Positions 1 through 14,217 of a stretch of DNA of 64,000 nucleotides are shown here, piece after piece. The notes beneath the pieces are model-generated. The model saw only the letters and a program-made list of their open reading frames with translations, was not told the origin of the DNA and did no database searches. Every line of letters starts with the position of its first letter. Position 1 is the first letter of the stretch. Both the position numbers and the translations under genes were made by a program. Source of the DNA: Paraspadella gotoi (Eukaryota; Chaetognatha); contig CM119266.1 in assembly GCA_051294375.1 (NCBI GenBank), positions 18,222,087-18,286,086 of the forward strand, written 5' to 3'.

Positions 1-865
1 TCATAATCGATCTTTTATTTGTCTCTGGTTGTTATTTTTAGTGTTTGTTTGCGTAACCAAGGTAATCGTCGTCATCGTCGTCGTCGTCGCCTCATTCCAT
101 TGTCCTTTTGTTTCTTGTTTCCATATTTAGTTCCATNNNNNNNNNNTCCTTACCGTGCCCGAAGCGAGATTGCGGCTCTTGAGAAGCCGAAGAGGAGAAG
201 CCCTGCCCGACATGGCTCGGCGAGGAGCGCAAAGGAACGGCGGAGAGGTCAGAGGCGCGGAACATTGCCGTGTGACGACCCCTGGCGGGCGAAACATAAA
301 CAATGAGGAGAGGGATGAAGTCGTAGCGGGGGCGGAGGGCGTGCCTCGAGGGCTGTGCCCTTTGAGGGCCGATGGCTCAAGGGTCGTTGGAGATGGAAGG
401 GATGGTGGCGTGAAATTATTGTTGATTAAGAGGTTCGCAAATTGTTTTTTTCGTAATTCGGGAAAAAATATCGCCATTTTTAATTTTAAGCTTTCTTTTT
501 AACTAAATCCACCAAAGCCTGTCAATAGGCAGCGGCAAGATAACTTATTAATTGAAGGAATTGATATTTTTTATATTTGTTTTACCATTTTCATTTTATA
601 GAGTAACTATAAGTAATAATTATTAAGTATTTTTTCTGCTGTAGCTGTGTTATTTTTTGTTTTCTTGTTGTTGTTTCAACTTTCAAAGATGAAGAAATCT
701 TCCTTTACGACAACAACAATAACAACAACAACAATTCCACAAGATGTATATCAATACTTTTAATCCTTCATCATCTGTATCAAGATTCCATCTCCACTTC
801 ACTTCATCTGTTTCATCATCATCTGATCCTCTTCTCGCGCGTGAAATTCTTCTCCTTTGAAGTGC

Positions 866-898
<33 letters not shown>

Positions 899-1470
899 NN
901 NNNNNNNNNNNNNNNNNNNNNNNNNNNNNNNNNNNNNNNNNNNNNNNNNNNNNNNNNNNNNNNNNNNNNNNNNNNNNNNNNNNNNNNNNNNNNNNNNNNN
1001 NNNNNNNNNNNNNNNNNNNNNNNNNNNNNNNNNNNNNNNNNNNNNNNNNNNNNNNNNNNNNNNNNNNNNNNNNNNNNNNNNNNNNNNNNNNNNNGTTAGA
1101 GCAGATTTGCTTAGACACCGAAGTAACTTGACACGAGATACAAAGAGACCGAGCCAAGTATTGAGTCATTGACCGACCGACCGACCGAACGGTTTCCAGA
1201 CTGACTGACCGACCGACTAAGACTTGATCATCTTAATCACATTCGCCGATAAACTAACGTCACCACCACAGGTTCTTCTGGTTCNNNNNNNNNNNNNNNN
1301 NNNNNNNNNNNNNNNNNNNNNNNNNNNNNNNNNNNNNNNNNNNNNNNNNNNNNNNNNNNNNNNNNNNNNNNNNNNNNNNNNNNNNNNNNNNNNNNNNNNN
1401 NNNNNNNNNNNNNNNNNNNNNNNNNNNNNNNNNNNNNNNNNNNNNNNNNNNNNNNNNNNNNNNNNNNNNN
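1..1470. other. Gene-poor low-complexity stretch with three assembly gaps
   Basis: No gene can be supported here. A (GTC)n tract lies near 65-90, a GC-rich patch at 150-410 and a (TC)n tract at 869-898 that runs into a gap. GACC-type tandem repeats lie near 1168-1220. N runs occupy 137-146, 899-1094 and 1285-1470. The open frames in this part come from repeats or cross the gaps. Confidence 0.7.
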
Positions 1471-1971
1471 ATTATTCCAAACTTTAGATATCTTTCAAAT
1501 TTACATAATCCTTCCTTTCCTTTCCAAATTTACACTTTCTGCTTTCCTTTTTTTTATATTTTCTACTTTCATTTTTTATTTTCAACCTTTTCTACTTTTT
1601 TTCGTTCAATCGTTCCATCCTTATTCAATATTCATCCACTTTCCATACTTGACTTTTTATTTTCCTTCCTCTTCTTTCCATCCTTCTCTTTCCACCCACG
1701 CCCCCCATACCCGACCTTACACTCCCCTCCCCTCCTACGGACCCCTCCAAGTCCTTCCACACCCTTCCTTTACTCCTCCACACCCTCCAGACCCCGCCGG
1801 GCCCCTCCATCGCTCTTCCACACCCTTCTTAGCCAATTAAAGAGACTTGACCAACTGGACGCGAGCGAAAGTTTTTAATCCTTCGTAATCTTAAGTCGTC
1901 GTCGTTGTTGTTGTTGTCGGTGAACTGGTCGTGAGTGACGCGGTTCAAAGGAGACCGACGACGACGACGAC

Positions 1972-2003
<32 letters not shown>

Positions 2004-2516
2004 AGGCGATTTAAAGGGTCATTTGATGTGATTAAGTGGAACGAGAAACGAAACTTAAACGAAGAATGGAAATAATGAGAGAAAAAATTTGAATCAAGAG
2101 TTAAAAATGAACAAAAAAAGTAATGAGGAAAATTAAATATGCTATGGTTTAGAATAGAATTATAATAGAATAGCAGCACGATTGAGAGATAAAAACTAAA
2201 CAAATTGTTTAAAAAAATGAACAGATTTGGGCTAAAATGGAACAAATAAGAAATAAATATAAATAAGAGAAAAAAAGGAGAGCATTATCTCGCAAAGTAA
2301 ATAAGGGAGAATGAATACAAAGAAAACCGTAAAACAAAAGAAAATAGTCAAGCGAATATGTTTCTATTCAAAAGCGAAGGATAAAAAAAGACGTAACAGT
2401 TAGAAGAGATAAGATATGAAAGGATTCACGGTACAGCGACGGAGCAAAGATACAGAGAAAACCGGATAAAGAGACAAAGAAATGATTTTTCTACTTCGTT
2501 TGTAAACAAGGCGGAC
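1471..2516 (+). repeat. Left arm of a long inverted repeat
   Basis: This stretch is the reverse complement of 3523-4596, with scattered substitutions and small indels. Anchors are the outer motif attattccaaactttagat (left) against its complement at the right end, a C-rich block at 1690-1840 against the G-rich block at 4240-4360, and the shared (CGA)n stretch at 1958-2003 against 4045-4105. The outer edge touches an assembly gap, so the true end is unknown. No coding capacity is convincing. Confidence 0.85.
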
Positions 2517-2608
2517 GACAACGAAGTTTTACTAAGGTTCAGTTTTTTTAAGAGGCGAAAGGAAAATCTGGCGAATTGTCAACACTCATAACGCTTCATT
2601 GCTGAGAG

Positions 2609-2648
<40 letters not shown>

Positions 2649-2654
2649 AGAGAG

Positions 2655-2687
<33 letters not shown>

Positions 2688-3398
2688 TCCCCTCCGTTAT
2701 TTCTCCCTTTTTCTCCTCAATCGAATTTTTCCCACAAAAATTCGGGTTAAAAGGATTTTTGATCCAAATTTGGATCTCGACCTTCGAAGTCCGTGGGTCG
2801 ATGGGGGAAAGACGACGACGACGACCACGACGACGATGATTGCGATGCGAGACGACTACGATGTGATGACGACGACGACTACGATGTGATGATTGATGAA
2901 TGATGATGATGTATGATGATGATGAGATGATGACGTTGATGGAGACGACGACGACGATGATGATGATTGATGATGATATAGAAATGAAATGAGCAAACAG
3001 ACGTCTATGATAATGACGATGACGACGACGACGCACAACTAAAGAACGATACGTCTACGATGATGACGAGACGACTACAATAAGGATGGCAAATATAAAA
3101 CAATGAAATATAACGATAAGAATCGATCACCAAAAAATAAGACAAAGGCCGATTATCAATAACGATGGAAAGTATTCAGTTTTGTGGACAAGCCCCTAAG
3201 TAACTGCCATTTTTTATTACTTCAATAACAATAATGATAAGAAATCGTATCTAATGTTTTGAACGATAAGAATAAAAAAAAATTGAATGGTCTGTGTTGT
3301 TCGTTAAAAACAACAGCCGAAGGCAGAGCTGTTCTCGTTATACCAGCGGGAACTTGTTGAGTTGCGACGCGGAGGATGTAGAGGAGAGAGAGAGAGAG

Positions 3399-3468
<70 letters not shown>

Positions 3469-3522
3469 AACGAGAGAATGTACAGCACGACTTAGTGATT
3501 AAGACAAAGGTCTACAAAGAGG
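2517..3522. repeat. Spacer between inverted-repeat arms, mostly GA and GAY microsatellites
   Basis: The spacer holds an interrupted (GA)n tract at 2602-2688, a GAC/GAT trinucleotide field at 2811-3070 and a second (GA)n tract at 3382-3468. Translations are Arg-Glu or Ser-Leu strings typical of repeats rather than protein. Confidence 0.8.
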
Positions 3523-4596
3523 CGGCCGCCTTGTTTACAAACGAAGTAAAAATCATTTCTTTTGTCTCTTTAATCCGGTTTTCTCTGTATCTTTGGGCTC
3601 CGTCGCTGTACCGTGATCGCCTTTCATATCTTATCTCTTCTAACTGTTACGTCTCTTTTTTATTCCTTCGCTTTGAATAGAAACATATTCGCTTGACTAT
3701 TTTCTTTTGTTTTAAACGGTTTTTCCTTTGTATTCATTCTCCCTTATTACTTTGCGAGATAATACTTCTCCTTTTTTTCTCTTGTTTATATTTATTTCTT
3801 ATTTTAGCCCAAATTATGTCCCTTTTTTTTTTAACAATTTGTTTTCGTTTTTATCTCTCTCAATCGTGCTGCTATTTCTATTCTAATTCTATTTCTAAAA
3901 CCATAGTTATTAATTTTCTCATTTCTTTTTTTGTTCATTTTAACTCCTTGATTCAAATTTTTTCTCTCATTATTTTCTATTCTTCGTTTAAGTTTCGTTT
4001 CTCGTTTACAACTTATCATACATCAAAATGAACCCTTTAATCGCCGTCGTCCCGTCGTCGCGTCGTCGTCCGTCGTCGTCGTCTTTCGTCGTCGTCGTCG
4101 GTCTCCTTTGAACCGCGTCACTCACGACCAGTTCACCGACAAACAACAACAACGACGACGACTTACGAAAGGATTAACAAACTTTCGCTCGCGTCCAGTT
4201 GGTCATCTATTTACATTGGCTAAGAAGGGTTGTTGGAAGAAAGCGATTGCGAGGGCCCGGCGGGTCTGGAGGGTGTGGAGAGTAAAGGAGGGTGTGGAAG
4301 GACTGGAGGGGTCCGTAGGAGGGGAGGGGAGTGTAAGGTCGGGTATGGGGGGCGCTGGGTGGAAAGAGAAGGATGGAAAGAAGAGGAAGGAATATAAAAA
4401 GTCAAGTATGGAAAGTGGATGGAGTAACGGATGGACACGATGAACGAAAAAAAGTAGAAAGGTGAATAAAATTAAAGTAGAAAAATAAATAAAAAAAAAT
4501 AAGGAAGCAGAAAAGTGTAAATTTGGAAAAGTGGAAAGGAACGGTAGCGATTAGTAAATTCATTTTGAATAGATCATCTAAAGTTTGGAATAATAA
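3523..4596 (-). repeat. Right arm of a long inverted repeat
   Basis: This arm pairs with 1471-2516. The inner edges share the segment around ttgtttacaaacgaagta at 3530-3550 and its complement near 2500-2515. The outer edge stops at the N run 4597-4621. The arms are not identical, with many 1-5 base indels, which argues against a simple palindromic assembly error. Confidence 0.85.
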
Positions 4597-4621
4597 NNNN
4601 NNNNNNNNNNNNNNNNNNNNN

Positions 4622-5792
<1,171 letters not shown>

Positions 5793-7071
5793 ATGAACGC
5801 GACGAAAACGTTGATCGCGACGATTGTCGTTGCGGCGACTTTGATCGGAGATGGGGAAGCAGGAAGCGCGGGCGAAAAGAGAGGTGAGGAGGAAAACAGA
5901 GGGGTAAGTTAGATAAAATGAGAGGCGAAAGGGGAGAAAAGAAAGGAGGTACGGTATGGGAAAAGGAATAGGTTGGTAGAGACGGGAAATGATGAGCAAG
6001 ATAGATTTATAGTATATTTCATCAAATTTTAAAAACATCACTTTTTAAATTATAAATTCCTGTTATGTTTGTTATGTGGCGGAATATTTAGACCGCCTCA
6101 CCTCTCAACCTCCTAAGGGTTACTTTCCATCCACAGTCTGAATGACTTCCCTCTGAGTTGGCAAAGCGAGATCATCCTAGGGTAACCGCGCCAGTGGCAG
6201 TTGGCGCCACCGAGGGTAGGAAGCCCCCAAAGTCAATGGGCATCAGAGGCAACCCGGCTGATACCATAATTAGCTTCTTTTTTTTTTCGTCAAAAAGTTT
6301 AAATTTATCTCTCCCGACTTCTTCTACAGACACTGAGAACGATTCCACTGATGAAGAGTCGCAGAAAGATGGAATCATAGATGGAATCGAAAAACTGAGT
6401 GAAGACGCTAAACGTAAATCAGTGAATGAGACGTGATGCTGTGAGATGAGAGAATGGTAAATATAAGCATGCGAGGCTGTGATGCGTTTCATTTCTGGCT
6501 TTCATTTTCTTCATCGCTGACCCTTTCATTTTCTCTTTTTCTTTTCTTTCCTCCCTTTCCTCCAATAAACAGGCTTCGCCCGCCACTGCGCCCGCCGCTC
6601 TTTCGACGGCTCCACTTACCTCCTCTGCAAGTCCAACAGATCCTACATCGGCAGCGGCGTCGCCTGCGGATTTCTCGGCTTTCAACCCTCGACCCTGAAG
6701 GAACCACGCAAATTGGCCTTTGCGGCCAAGTGGGCGCGGGAGGAGGCAACTCGTGCCGTGTGGGTCGGGGCTGTGCAGAGAGCCGACGGTAGCGGATTCG
6801 CGTGGAGCGACCAATCCGAGGTTGGTGGTTGATTGATTAATCGATGTATATTGATTGATTAACTGACTAATTGATGAATTGATTGTTAAATTAATTGCTG
6901 GATAAACTGCTCGTTTGATCGCTCAACTGATTGATTTTCAAGGTCGAAGGCTGGAAAGATGGTTACCCCAAGGAATTCGTCTATCGTAGCTCAGTTGCGC
7001 TCTCTCCTCCCGACTACGACGAATTAATCAACGCTTTGAGCACCGAGAAATTCAATATCATCTGCAATTGA
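5793..7071 (+). CDS. Secreted C-type-lectin-like domain protein, four exons
   Basis: Exons are 5793-5883, 6330-6413, 6573-6820 and 6943-7071. They join in phases 1, 1 and 0 with GT-AG boundaries to give 183 aa. Residues 1-26 form a signal peptide (MNATKTLIATIVVAATLIG, then a small-residue stretch). An acidic linker follows (TENDSTDEESQKD). A C-type-lectin-like fold runs from about residue 60 and contains FDGSTYLLC, then WVGAVQRADGSGFAWSD, and ends in NIICN. Four cysteines could form the two conserved disulfides. The EPN/QPD and WND sugar- and calcium-binding motifs of canonical C-type lectins are not seen, so carbohydrate binding cannot be assumed. The domain is short, at about 120 residues. 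The start is the first ATG after a (CGA)n tract and gives the signal peptide. A possible AATAAA lies at 7234. Expression as an extracellular recognition or matrix protein is inference. Confidence 0.85.
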
Positions 7072-7112
7072 TCGGAGGAGAGAGAAAGAGAAGAGAGAGA
7101 GAGAGAGAAGAG

Positions 7113-7160
<48 letters not shown>

Positions 7161-8848
7161 GGCTGGAGGAAATGGGAGGAAAGAAAAGGAATAGAGAGGA
7201 TACTAGCTAAAGGAAGGAATGAAAATTGAAGTAAATAAATGAAAAGAAAAAAAAAATGCTTGAAATTTAAGTTAAATTTTAAACAATCTTTCCCAGTTAA
7301 TCAGTTTAGGGAGCGTAGTTTTTTTTTGTGTGTTTTTTTTTTCTTACAAAGAACCTCACTTAATACATTTATTTGTTATATCGAAAAGTATATGGAAAAT
7401 AAAGACGCCAAATAATCTTTTTTCTTTAAATGAAGTGAGAAGGCTCAAATAGGCCATAAGCTCATCACGTTCAGGATTAATAATAATGAAATAGTTAAAA
7501 AGAAGACGACTTTTTTTACCTGAAGTTTAAACTGCTGAAGAGCCTAAGTACAGTTTAGAACTTTAATTTATAGTCAAATCGGTCCTTTAAAACTGTCCAT
7601 CCGTCCATCTCAGTCCGTGTCACTATCGCCATAGCATGAGTCAGTATCGTTTCTTGTCTTTCCATGTAAGTTTGTTCGTGTCATGCTATGTCATTGCGTC
7701 TGTCATTCGGTTCATTTATAATTGGCGCTTCAAAAGTACAATCACGATTTTTTAACTAAAAAAAAAATCGATCAAAAAAATTTGAAGGAATTAAAAAAGA
7801 GAAATGAAGAAAAGGAATAGAAGAAAAAAAATATGAAAAAGAAAGACATAAAGAGGATTTCAAATTTGAAACCCGCATGAAATTTGAAAAAAAAAAAATC
7901 AAAAATCAAAAATCGAAGAATAAAAAAATTGAGGAGAATCGAAGTTCAAAGGAAAGCCGACGGGCGAAGACGAATCCAGTTTCAATAATTCGAGTTTTGA
8001 GTCATATTTCTGATGGGAGGGGGGGGAAGTATGGTAATAGTATAAACGATGACAATGATTACATTAATATCGGTGTCTGTTTTAAACGATTGATATATCT
8101 AGATTTCAAGAAAAGGATTAATTCGAAATTCCGATCAGAACAAATGATCTTTGTCTGACCCTGCGGGGCTCTGAATATCTAGCGGAGTTATGGTCAGCTA
8201 ATTCCGTGCGAGACGATTGAAGACAGACCCAGCTGCAGCATCCAACTGACCTTTTACCGCATCGTTCGTCTGCAGCAACTCTTCCTTCCTTCGATGACTG
8301 ACTAAATGTTTCGATCGTAGGAAGGTCAATCAAGACAAGCACGACGACAACGACGACAACGACGTCAATTTTCAATCGTAGTTTATTATAGAGTAAAACG
8401 TAGGAGTTCGAGGTGTGTAAGAGAAAGAAAAGAGGAAGAGGAGGAAGAGAAGGAGGAGGAGGAAGAGAAAGAGGAGGAGGAAGAGAAGGAGGAGGAGGAG
8501 GACACCTGGAAGTCGATGCTCCCAAATTAAAGATCTAATTTATCACGTGACCAAGTTTTAATCCACGAAATTGGGGAGACAACTTGTCTTCGCCGTCGCT
8601 TTGGTTGTCGTCGTTTTCGTCGTTGTATTAGATAAACTTTGACACAAAAATTGTCTTGTCAAAAAAAAAGAGAATTAAAATAAGAAAAGCGTGACATATA
8701 ATCCATTGAATTCCGTGATTAAAAGAATTAATGAATTCCTTTTAAATCACTTGGATTCACAGCCAAACGAAAAGCGTCGAAGAATCACGAAATCGAATGT
8801 GAGGTTTAAAAAAATAATTCGTCGTCTTTAAAATTTAAACCCCTCACA

Positions 8849-8916
<68 letters not shown>

Positions 8917-9789
8917 TAATCCAACGCAGGTGCCTAACTGTAAATTTTTTAGGTCGAACCAAAATTCCGGAAATCGTTTCGTAATAATCGGGTGACGGTG
9001 TAGCTTTTCTCTGTAAGTCGAAGGGAGGATGTTTAGAAAAAGGTACTACATTAAAATATATAATTGCAGCTGCTTCTTTAAGGAGCAATCACTGTGCTAA
9101 AAACGTGAGGCCCCCAAATGAGGCCCCCAATGAGGCCCCCAATGAGGCCCCCAATGAGGCCCACAAGGAGTTTCCTAAGTTATCGAGGGAAACATCTGTC
9201 GCTACTATAATATAGTCTATACATATTGTAATTTGCTATAGTCAAATATAAAGCTGTTCTACTATAATTATTTATGTATACAAAAAATTCCTACTGTATT
9301 CGATGACGCAATATTCTCTTAAGTGACGAATTTCTAGATGAAGGCGTCCACGAAAACCAATAAAAACATTCCGAACATTTTTAGATGCATCCCCGCATCT
9401 CTCTTAACTTTAAATAACTTTTTGAATGTGAGCCAAGTCAATCATCGTGTTGATTTACAATCCCTTGAAAAAAATATAAAGGCTTTTTTTTCGCACTAAT
9501 TAATCAATACTGATAATTGACAAGATCCCCATTCAAAGCCCCTCCCTTCTCCCTTCTCCCTTCTCCCTTCTCCCTTCTCCCTTCTCGTTTCTCAACAACT
9601 AAAACTTTCCAGTCGTTGATAATAAATCCATTAACCACATTAACTAAATTCAAGTTACACGTCCAACGTTTAACCGAAAATAATTTTATTAACGAATTTT
9701 TTTTTCTTTTTTTTAAAAAAAAGGGAAAAAAAATATCGTTTTTGTCGCTGAGGGAGAGAAAAATCGAATTTTCGCGCCGAGTCAGTCAC
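7072..9789. repeat. AT-rich DNA with microsatellites and small tandem repeats
   Basis: The lectin 3' UTR starts with an interrupted (GA)n tract at 7074-7156. Further on are a purine-rich (GGA/GAA)n field at 8425-8505, a (CGA)n tract of about 23 units at 8848-8916, a 13-bp tandem repeat (aggcccccaatga, about five copies) at 9107-9170, and a 7-bp TTCTCCC repeat at 9544-9590. No gene is supported. Confidence 0.7.
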
Positions 9790-9816
9790 TCTCTCTGCTC
9801 TCTCTTTCTCTCTTCA

Positions 9817-9866
<50 letters not shown>

Positions 9867-10160
9867 GCTTTTTGGCATTTTGTTTTGAGAGAAAACAAGA
9901 GGGAAGGCTTCGCTCCCTTCTCGGCTCCCGAGACCCCGGATGGCGCGACCCGCCGTGCCAGACCGGCTGTCGGTGCTGGATGCCGGTGCAGGCTGCGTCG
10001 GCAGGAAAAAAAAAAGTCGGCGGAGCGAAGAGACGTCAATCAAAAACGTATCAACGTCAATTACGTTTGGTTGGGGGGAACGTCACTAGAGGTCGCGGCG
10101 AAGAAGGAGGGAACGACGACGACGACGACGACGACGACCACGACGAAAAATTGATTGGCT
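9790..10160. other. (TC)n tract followed by a GC-rich island
   Basis: A (TC)n tract at 9797-9868 is followed by GC-rich sequence at 9895-10015 and a (GAC)n tract at 10111-10140. The GC-rich part has open frames on both strands, but I cannot assign an exon, start or family. It may be a promoter-like or exon-like remnant. Confidence 0.35.
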
Positions 10161-10377
10161 TCTAAATGTCTAATGGCTAATGGCAATGGTTTCCTCGACT
10201 CCATATTATTATTCCTCTTCCCTCTTCAATTCTGTATAAAAAACTCCATCTTCGAAATGATCCATATTTCTCGGGTTCTCGGCACCACGAATTATGTCGG
10301 CAAAGAGGCCGACAATGGGTGTTGACCTCAGCGTCGGTCGATGTGACTCTCCTTGGAAAAATGAGACTCATTAGCGG

Positions 10378-10461
<84 letters not shown>

Positions 10462-12335
10462 GGAGGTATTTTGGGTCCTTCTCTTCATAAATTAGGGCAT
10501 TTTCAAACAATTTTTAGATGACTCCCCGATAGCCATAGCTCGTTTAGTATTATTTTTGTATTATTTAATGAAACCAATCGTGACAATTTTCAAAGAAACC
10601 AACTAGAAACATATTTTGCTTATTAATATTAATAAACATGAAGGCATTCAAAAATTAATTGGCCTCTTTAGATATACCGATTGGCTCATAGTCCAACTCT
10701 TTCAGTAACATACATCTATTACATCCTGATTGGCGGATTCCAAATCCTTTCCCGATTGGTCAAATTTACCGCCCAAAAAACTCGAAGGCGGAGAAGAAAA
10801 GAATTTGGAAATAATGCGATTATATCGGAGTGGAAGGGAGATGGGGAGAGATGGTTATGGGGAAGGATAGGGATAGGAAAGGAGGAAGGAAGGGAGATGG
10901 GGAGAGATGGTTATGGGGAAGGATAGGATAGGGAAGGAGGAAGAAGGGAGATGGGGAGAGATGTATGTGGGAAGGATAGGGATAGGGAAAGGAGGAAGAG
11001 GACCAGATGGGGAAGACGGGAGAGGCAAGAGGGAATAGAGAAAAGAATTAGGGATTAAGGTTAGGGATTAGAGATAGAAGAGGTTTAAGGGAGTAAGGGA
11101 GTTCTTGGTTAGGGATTAGCGTTAGGGATAAAGGTTAGAAGTTAGGATTAGGTATAGTTTGGGATTTAGGTCGCTTTTGGAATTAGGCTAAGCCTTTGTT
11201 TTGAAATTAAGTTCAGGAAGTAAGGACTTCGAAATTGGGCTCTTTGAAAATTAGTTGCCATTAAGAGGTGGAAGTGAGAGGGGAAGAGAAAAGAAAATTG
11301 TAAAAAGTAAATGAAAAATTCCGGGGGAACAGTAATAAAGAGGAAAAGTGGCGGAAAGTGACATTCCGATGCATATAGCATGGCATGGCATTCCACTTTT
11401 GAACCCCTATTCCGGTTACTCCTCCTCCTCCTCCTCCTCCTCCGATCAACCGACGTCCTACGATCGAATTTCGTCCGAAAACAAAAATATTTCCTTCCAT
11501 CAAAAATCGATGGGAGAATTTTTTTTTACGGGGGCGCGACTGTTAGACGATTGTTTTCTTAGCAGCAACTGTTTTACCAAACTGTTTTTATTGTATCACC
11601 GACTGTCCCTCGACGATTGTTATTGTATCGGACAACTGTTTTTTCAATATCAAGATCGGAATTCTAAAATATCATTTGCATATTGTAGTAGTCATAGTCA
11701 ATGTTTCCTCTTTCAGTTTCCCTTTGCATATAGATGTAGTCATAGTCAATGTTCCCTCTTAGTTTTTTCTTGTATGTTTGTATAAAATTCAAGAAGAAAA
11801 TTGGATGCAAAACTGCTTTTCTTAAGGTCAGGAGAGGAAAGGACTTCCGGTTTTGACGTCGTCAGTTGGCGCCGTCATTTTCTACCGCCATAATTTAGTA
11901 CAAGTAGCCAGAGAGACTATGTTACAGTTCGTACATTTTACTTTTAGAGACAGGCATTGATTTGCCCCTTTAAAACCGGGGCGTTTCAGGGTAATTTTTA
12001 TTTTGGTCGTATTAAAAAATAGAAGAATCAAATAATGTTCAATTATTTTCAATCATTTTTGTTGGTACAGTTTGCTGAATGCCCTTTTTTAAATATTGTA
12101 AAAAAAATCTTTCTCATTAACAAAAATAAAAAGTCGACGAATTTTAAACGCAAAAGGAAGATACTTAGTCCGCTTGTGTTCTCAAAAAATAATTTTTTGT
12201 TATCAAACAGGATTCTTTGGTTGAGACTCAGTTAAATCTATTGATAGAGGACGATCTTAAAAAAACAGAGGGAGAAAAAAACAGAAGCCAGGCAAGAGCG
12301 GACAATGAAACACACACACACACACTCTCTCTCTC
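10161..12335. repeat. Repeat-rich intergenic DNA
   Basis: This part holds (GA)n at 10377-10459, three ATTGG (inverted CCAAT) motifs at about 10679-10762, a G-rich tandem repeat of about 50 bp in roughly three copies at 10830-11000, a field of GGGATTA/TTAGGG-like words at 11040-11160 and a (CTC)n run at 11417-11442. It ends with a CA/TC tract at the gap 12336-12595. No gene is supported. Confidence 0.6.
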
Positions 12336-12595
12336 NNNNNNNNNNNNNNNNNNNNNNNNNNNNNNNNNNNNNNNNNNNNNNNNNNNNNNNNNNNNNNNNN
12401 NNNNNNNNNNNNNNNNNNNNNNNNNNNNNNNNNNNNNNNNNNNNNNNNNNNNNNNNNNNNNNNNNNNNNNNNNNNNNNNNNNNNNNNNNNNNNNNNNNNN
12501 NNNNNNNNNNNNNNNNNNNNNNNNNNNNNNNNNNNNNNNNNNNNNNNNNNNNNNNNNNNNNNNNNNNNNNNNNNNNNNNNNNNNNNNNNNNNNNN

Positions 12596-13929
12596 AAAAA
12601 AAATAAACAATCCCGAAAAAAAAGAAACGTATTTCCGTTTTGTGTTGTTTTCTCTCTTCTTGATCAACGTTTATGTTTTGGTTTTGAATAGAAACAAGAA
12701 AATATTGTTTCATAAAACAACACTGGGAGCTTCTTTGCAACGATTTGTTTCATTAAACAACAATTCGTATTGTTTGATAAAACATTACTTTTCTGATTAA
12801 CGCACCGAATACGGCAATATGAGAGAAAGTTTTCTTTTTTTCGGGAAAGGTAAAATTTGTCTTTGTGATTATATTTTTTTTTATTATTTGTGATTAAACG
12901 GATTAATGTTATTGTCTGTGATTAGTTTGTGATTTAAAGGAGTTATAACTACGTTATTCGATCAGTTTAACGAGAAAAAAAATTATCATTATGTTTCATA
13001 GAAGTTTATTAAATGCAGTTTTTATTTTGGACAGTAAATAATTATAAATAAAAGTATTAAATATGGAAAACTACTAAATCTGCAATACACAAGATCAAAA
13101 AGGAGATTCATCCAAGCCCGGTAGACCCCCAGCCGTGATTAATTGTCGCAGCCCCCGCAACAGATCGTCAACACTCTCAAATTGAAGAGGGTGTTGCATC
13201 AAGGCTCAAAGCCACATCCCCTGGTCCGGCCTGGTGCACCATCCTTTGGATAAAGACGTCAGCTCAACTTTTTAACTCCCGGAAAGACAACATCGATAAA
13301 AGAAGTGGCAAGGACGGGATTCGAACCACGAATCTTGGAATAACATCGGCAGTCAATGAGTCGAATGAAAGGAAAATAAAATAACACTGAGAGAGAGAGA
13401 GGGAGAGAGNNNNNNNNNNNNNNNNNNNNNNNNNNNNNNNNNNNNNNNNNNNNNNNNNNNNNNNNNNNNNNNNNNNNNNNNNNNNNNNNNNNNNNNNNNN
13501 NNNNNNNNNNNNNNNNNNNNNNNNNNNNNNNNNNNNNNNNNNNNNNNNNNNNNNNNNNNNNNNNNNNNNNNNNNNNNNNNNNNNNNNNNNNNNNNNNNNN
13601 NNNNNNNNNNNNNNNNNNNNNNNNNNNNNNNNNNNNNNNNNNNNNNNNNNNNNNNNNNNNNNNNNNNNNNNNNNNCAATGCAAAGGTGTATGGATCGATG
13701 TAAAAATAGATTTTATACATGCCACATTTATAATGTAATTTAATGAACAGTTTGTGCATCTTACGTATCCATGACGAAGCTCCGGTTAATTTTCAGAACG
13801 AGGTTTCGGACCCCGAGCCGTCATGTCTCGTTTTCTTTCGCACATTTTCGAACAAAAACTTAATTGCGTCTAATTAAATAAAATCTTAAGCTACTTTTCT
13901 GCTCCGAAATTCTTTCTCTCGCCGCTGCG
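12596..13929. other. AT-rich DNA with one tRNA-like SINE remnant and gaps
   Basis: The only recognisable item is a minus-strand RNA polymerase III B-box (ggttcgaatcc, complement of 13315-13325) inside a moderately GC-rich block at about 13090-13375, typical of a tRNA-derived SINE. Gaps are 12336-12595, 13410-13675 and 13930-14217. No gene is supported. Confidence 0.45.
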
Positions 13930-14217
13930 NNNNNNNNNNNNNNNNNNNNNNNNNNNNNNNNNNNNNNNNNNNNNNNNNNNNNNNNNNNNNNNNNNNNNNN
14001 NNNNNNNNNNNNNNNNNNNNNNNNNNNNNNNNNNNNNNNNNNNNNNNNNNNNNNNNNNNNNNNNNNNNNNNNNNNNNNNNNNNNNNNNNNNNNNNNNNNN
14101 NNNNNNNNNNNNNNNNNNNNNNNNNNNNNNNNNNNNNNNNNNNNNNNNNNNNNNNNNNNNNNNNNNNNNNNNNNNNNNNNNNNNNNNNNNNNNNNNNNNN
14201 NNNNNNNNNNNNNNNNN

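Noticed and set aside
1471-4596. Inverted repeat as a chimeric assembly artefact
   Set aside because: The arms differ by many indels and substitutions spread along their length, unlike an artificial palindrome made from one molecule.
8828-9088. Minus-strand frame with a poly-arginine stretch
   Set aside because: It arises from the (CGA)n tract at 8848-8916.
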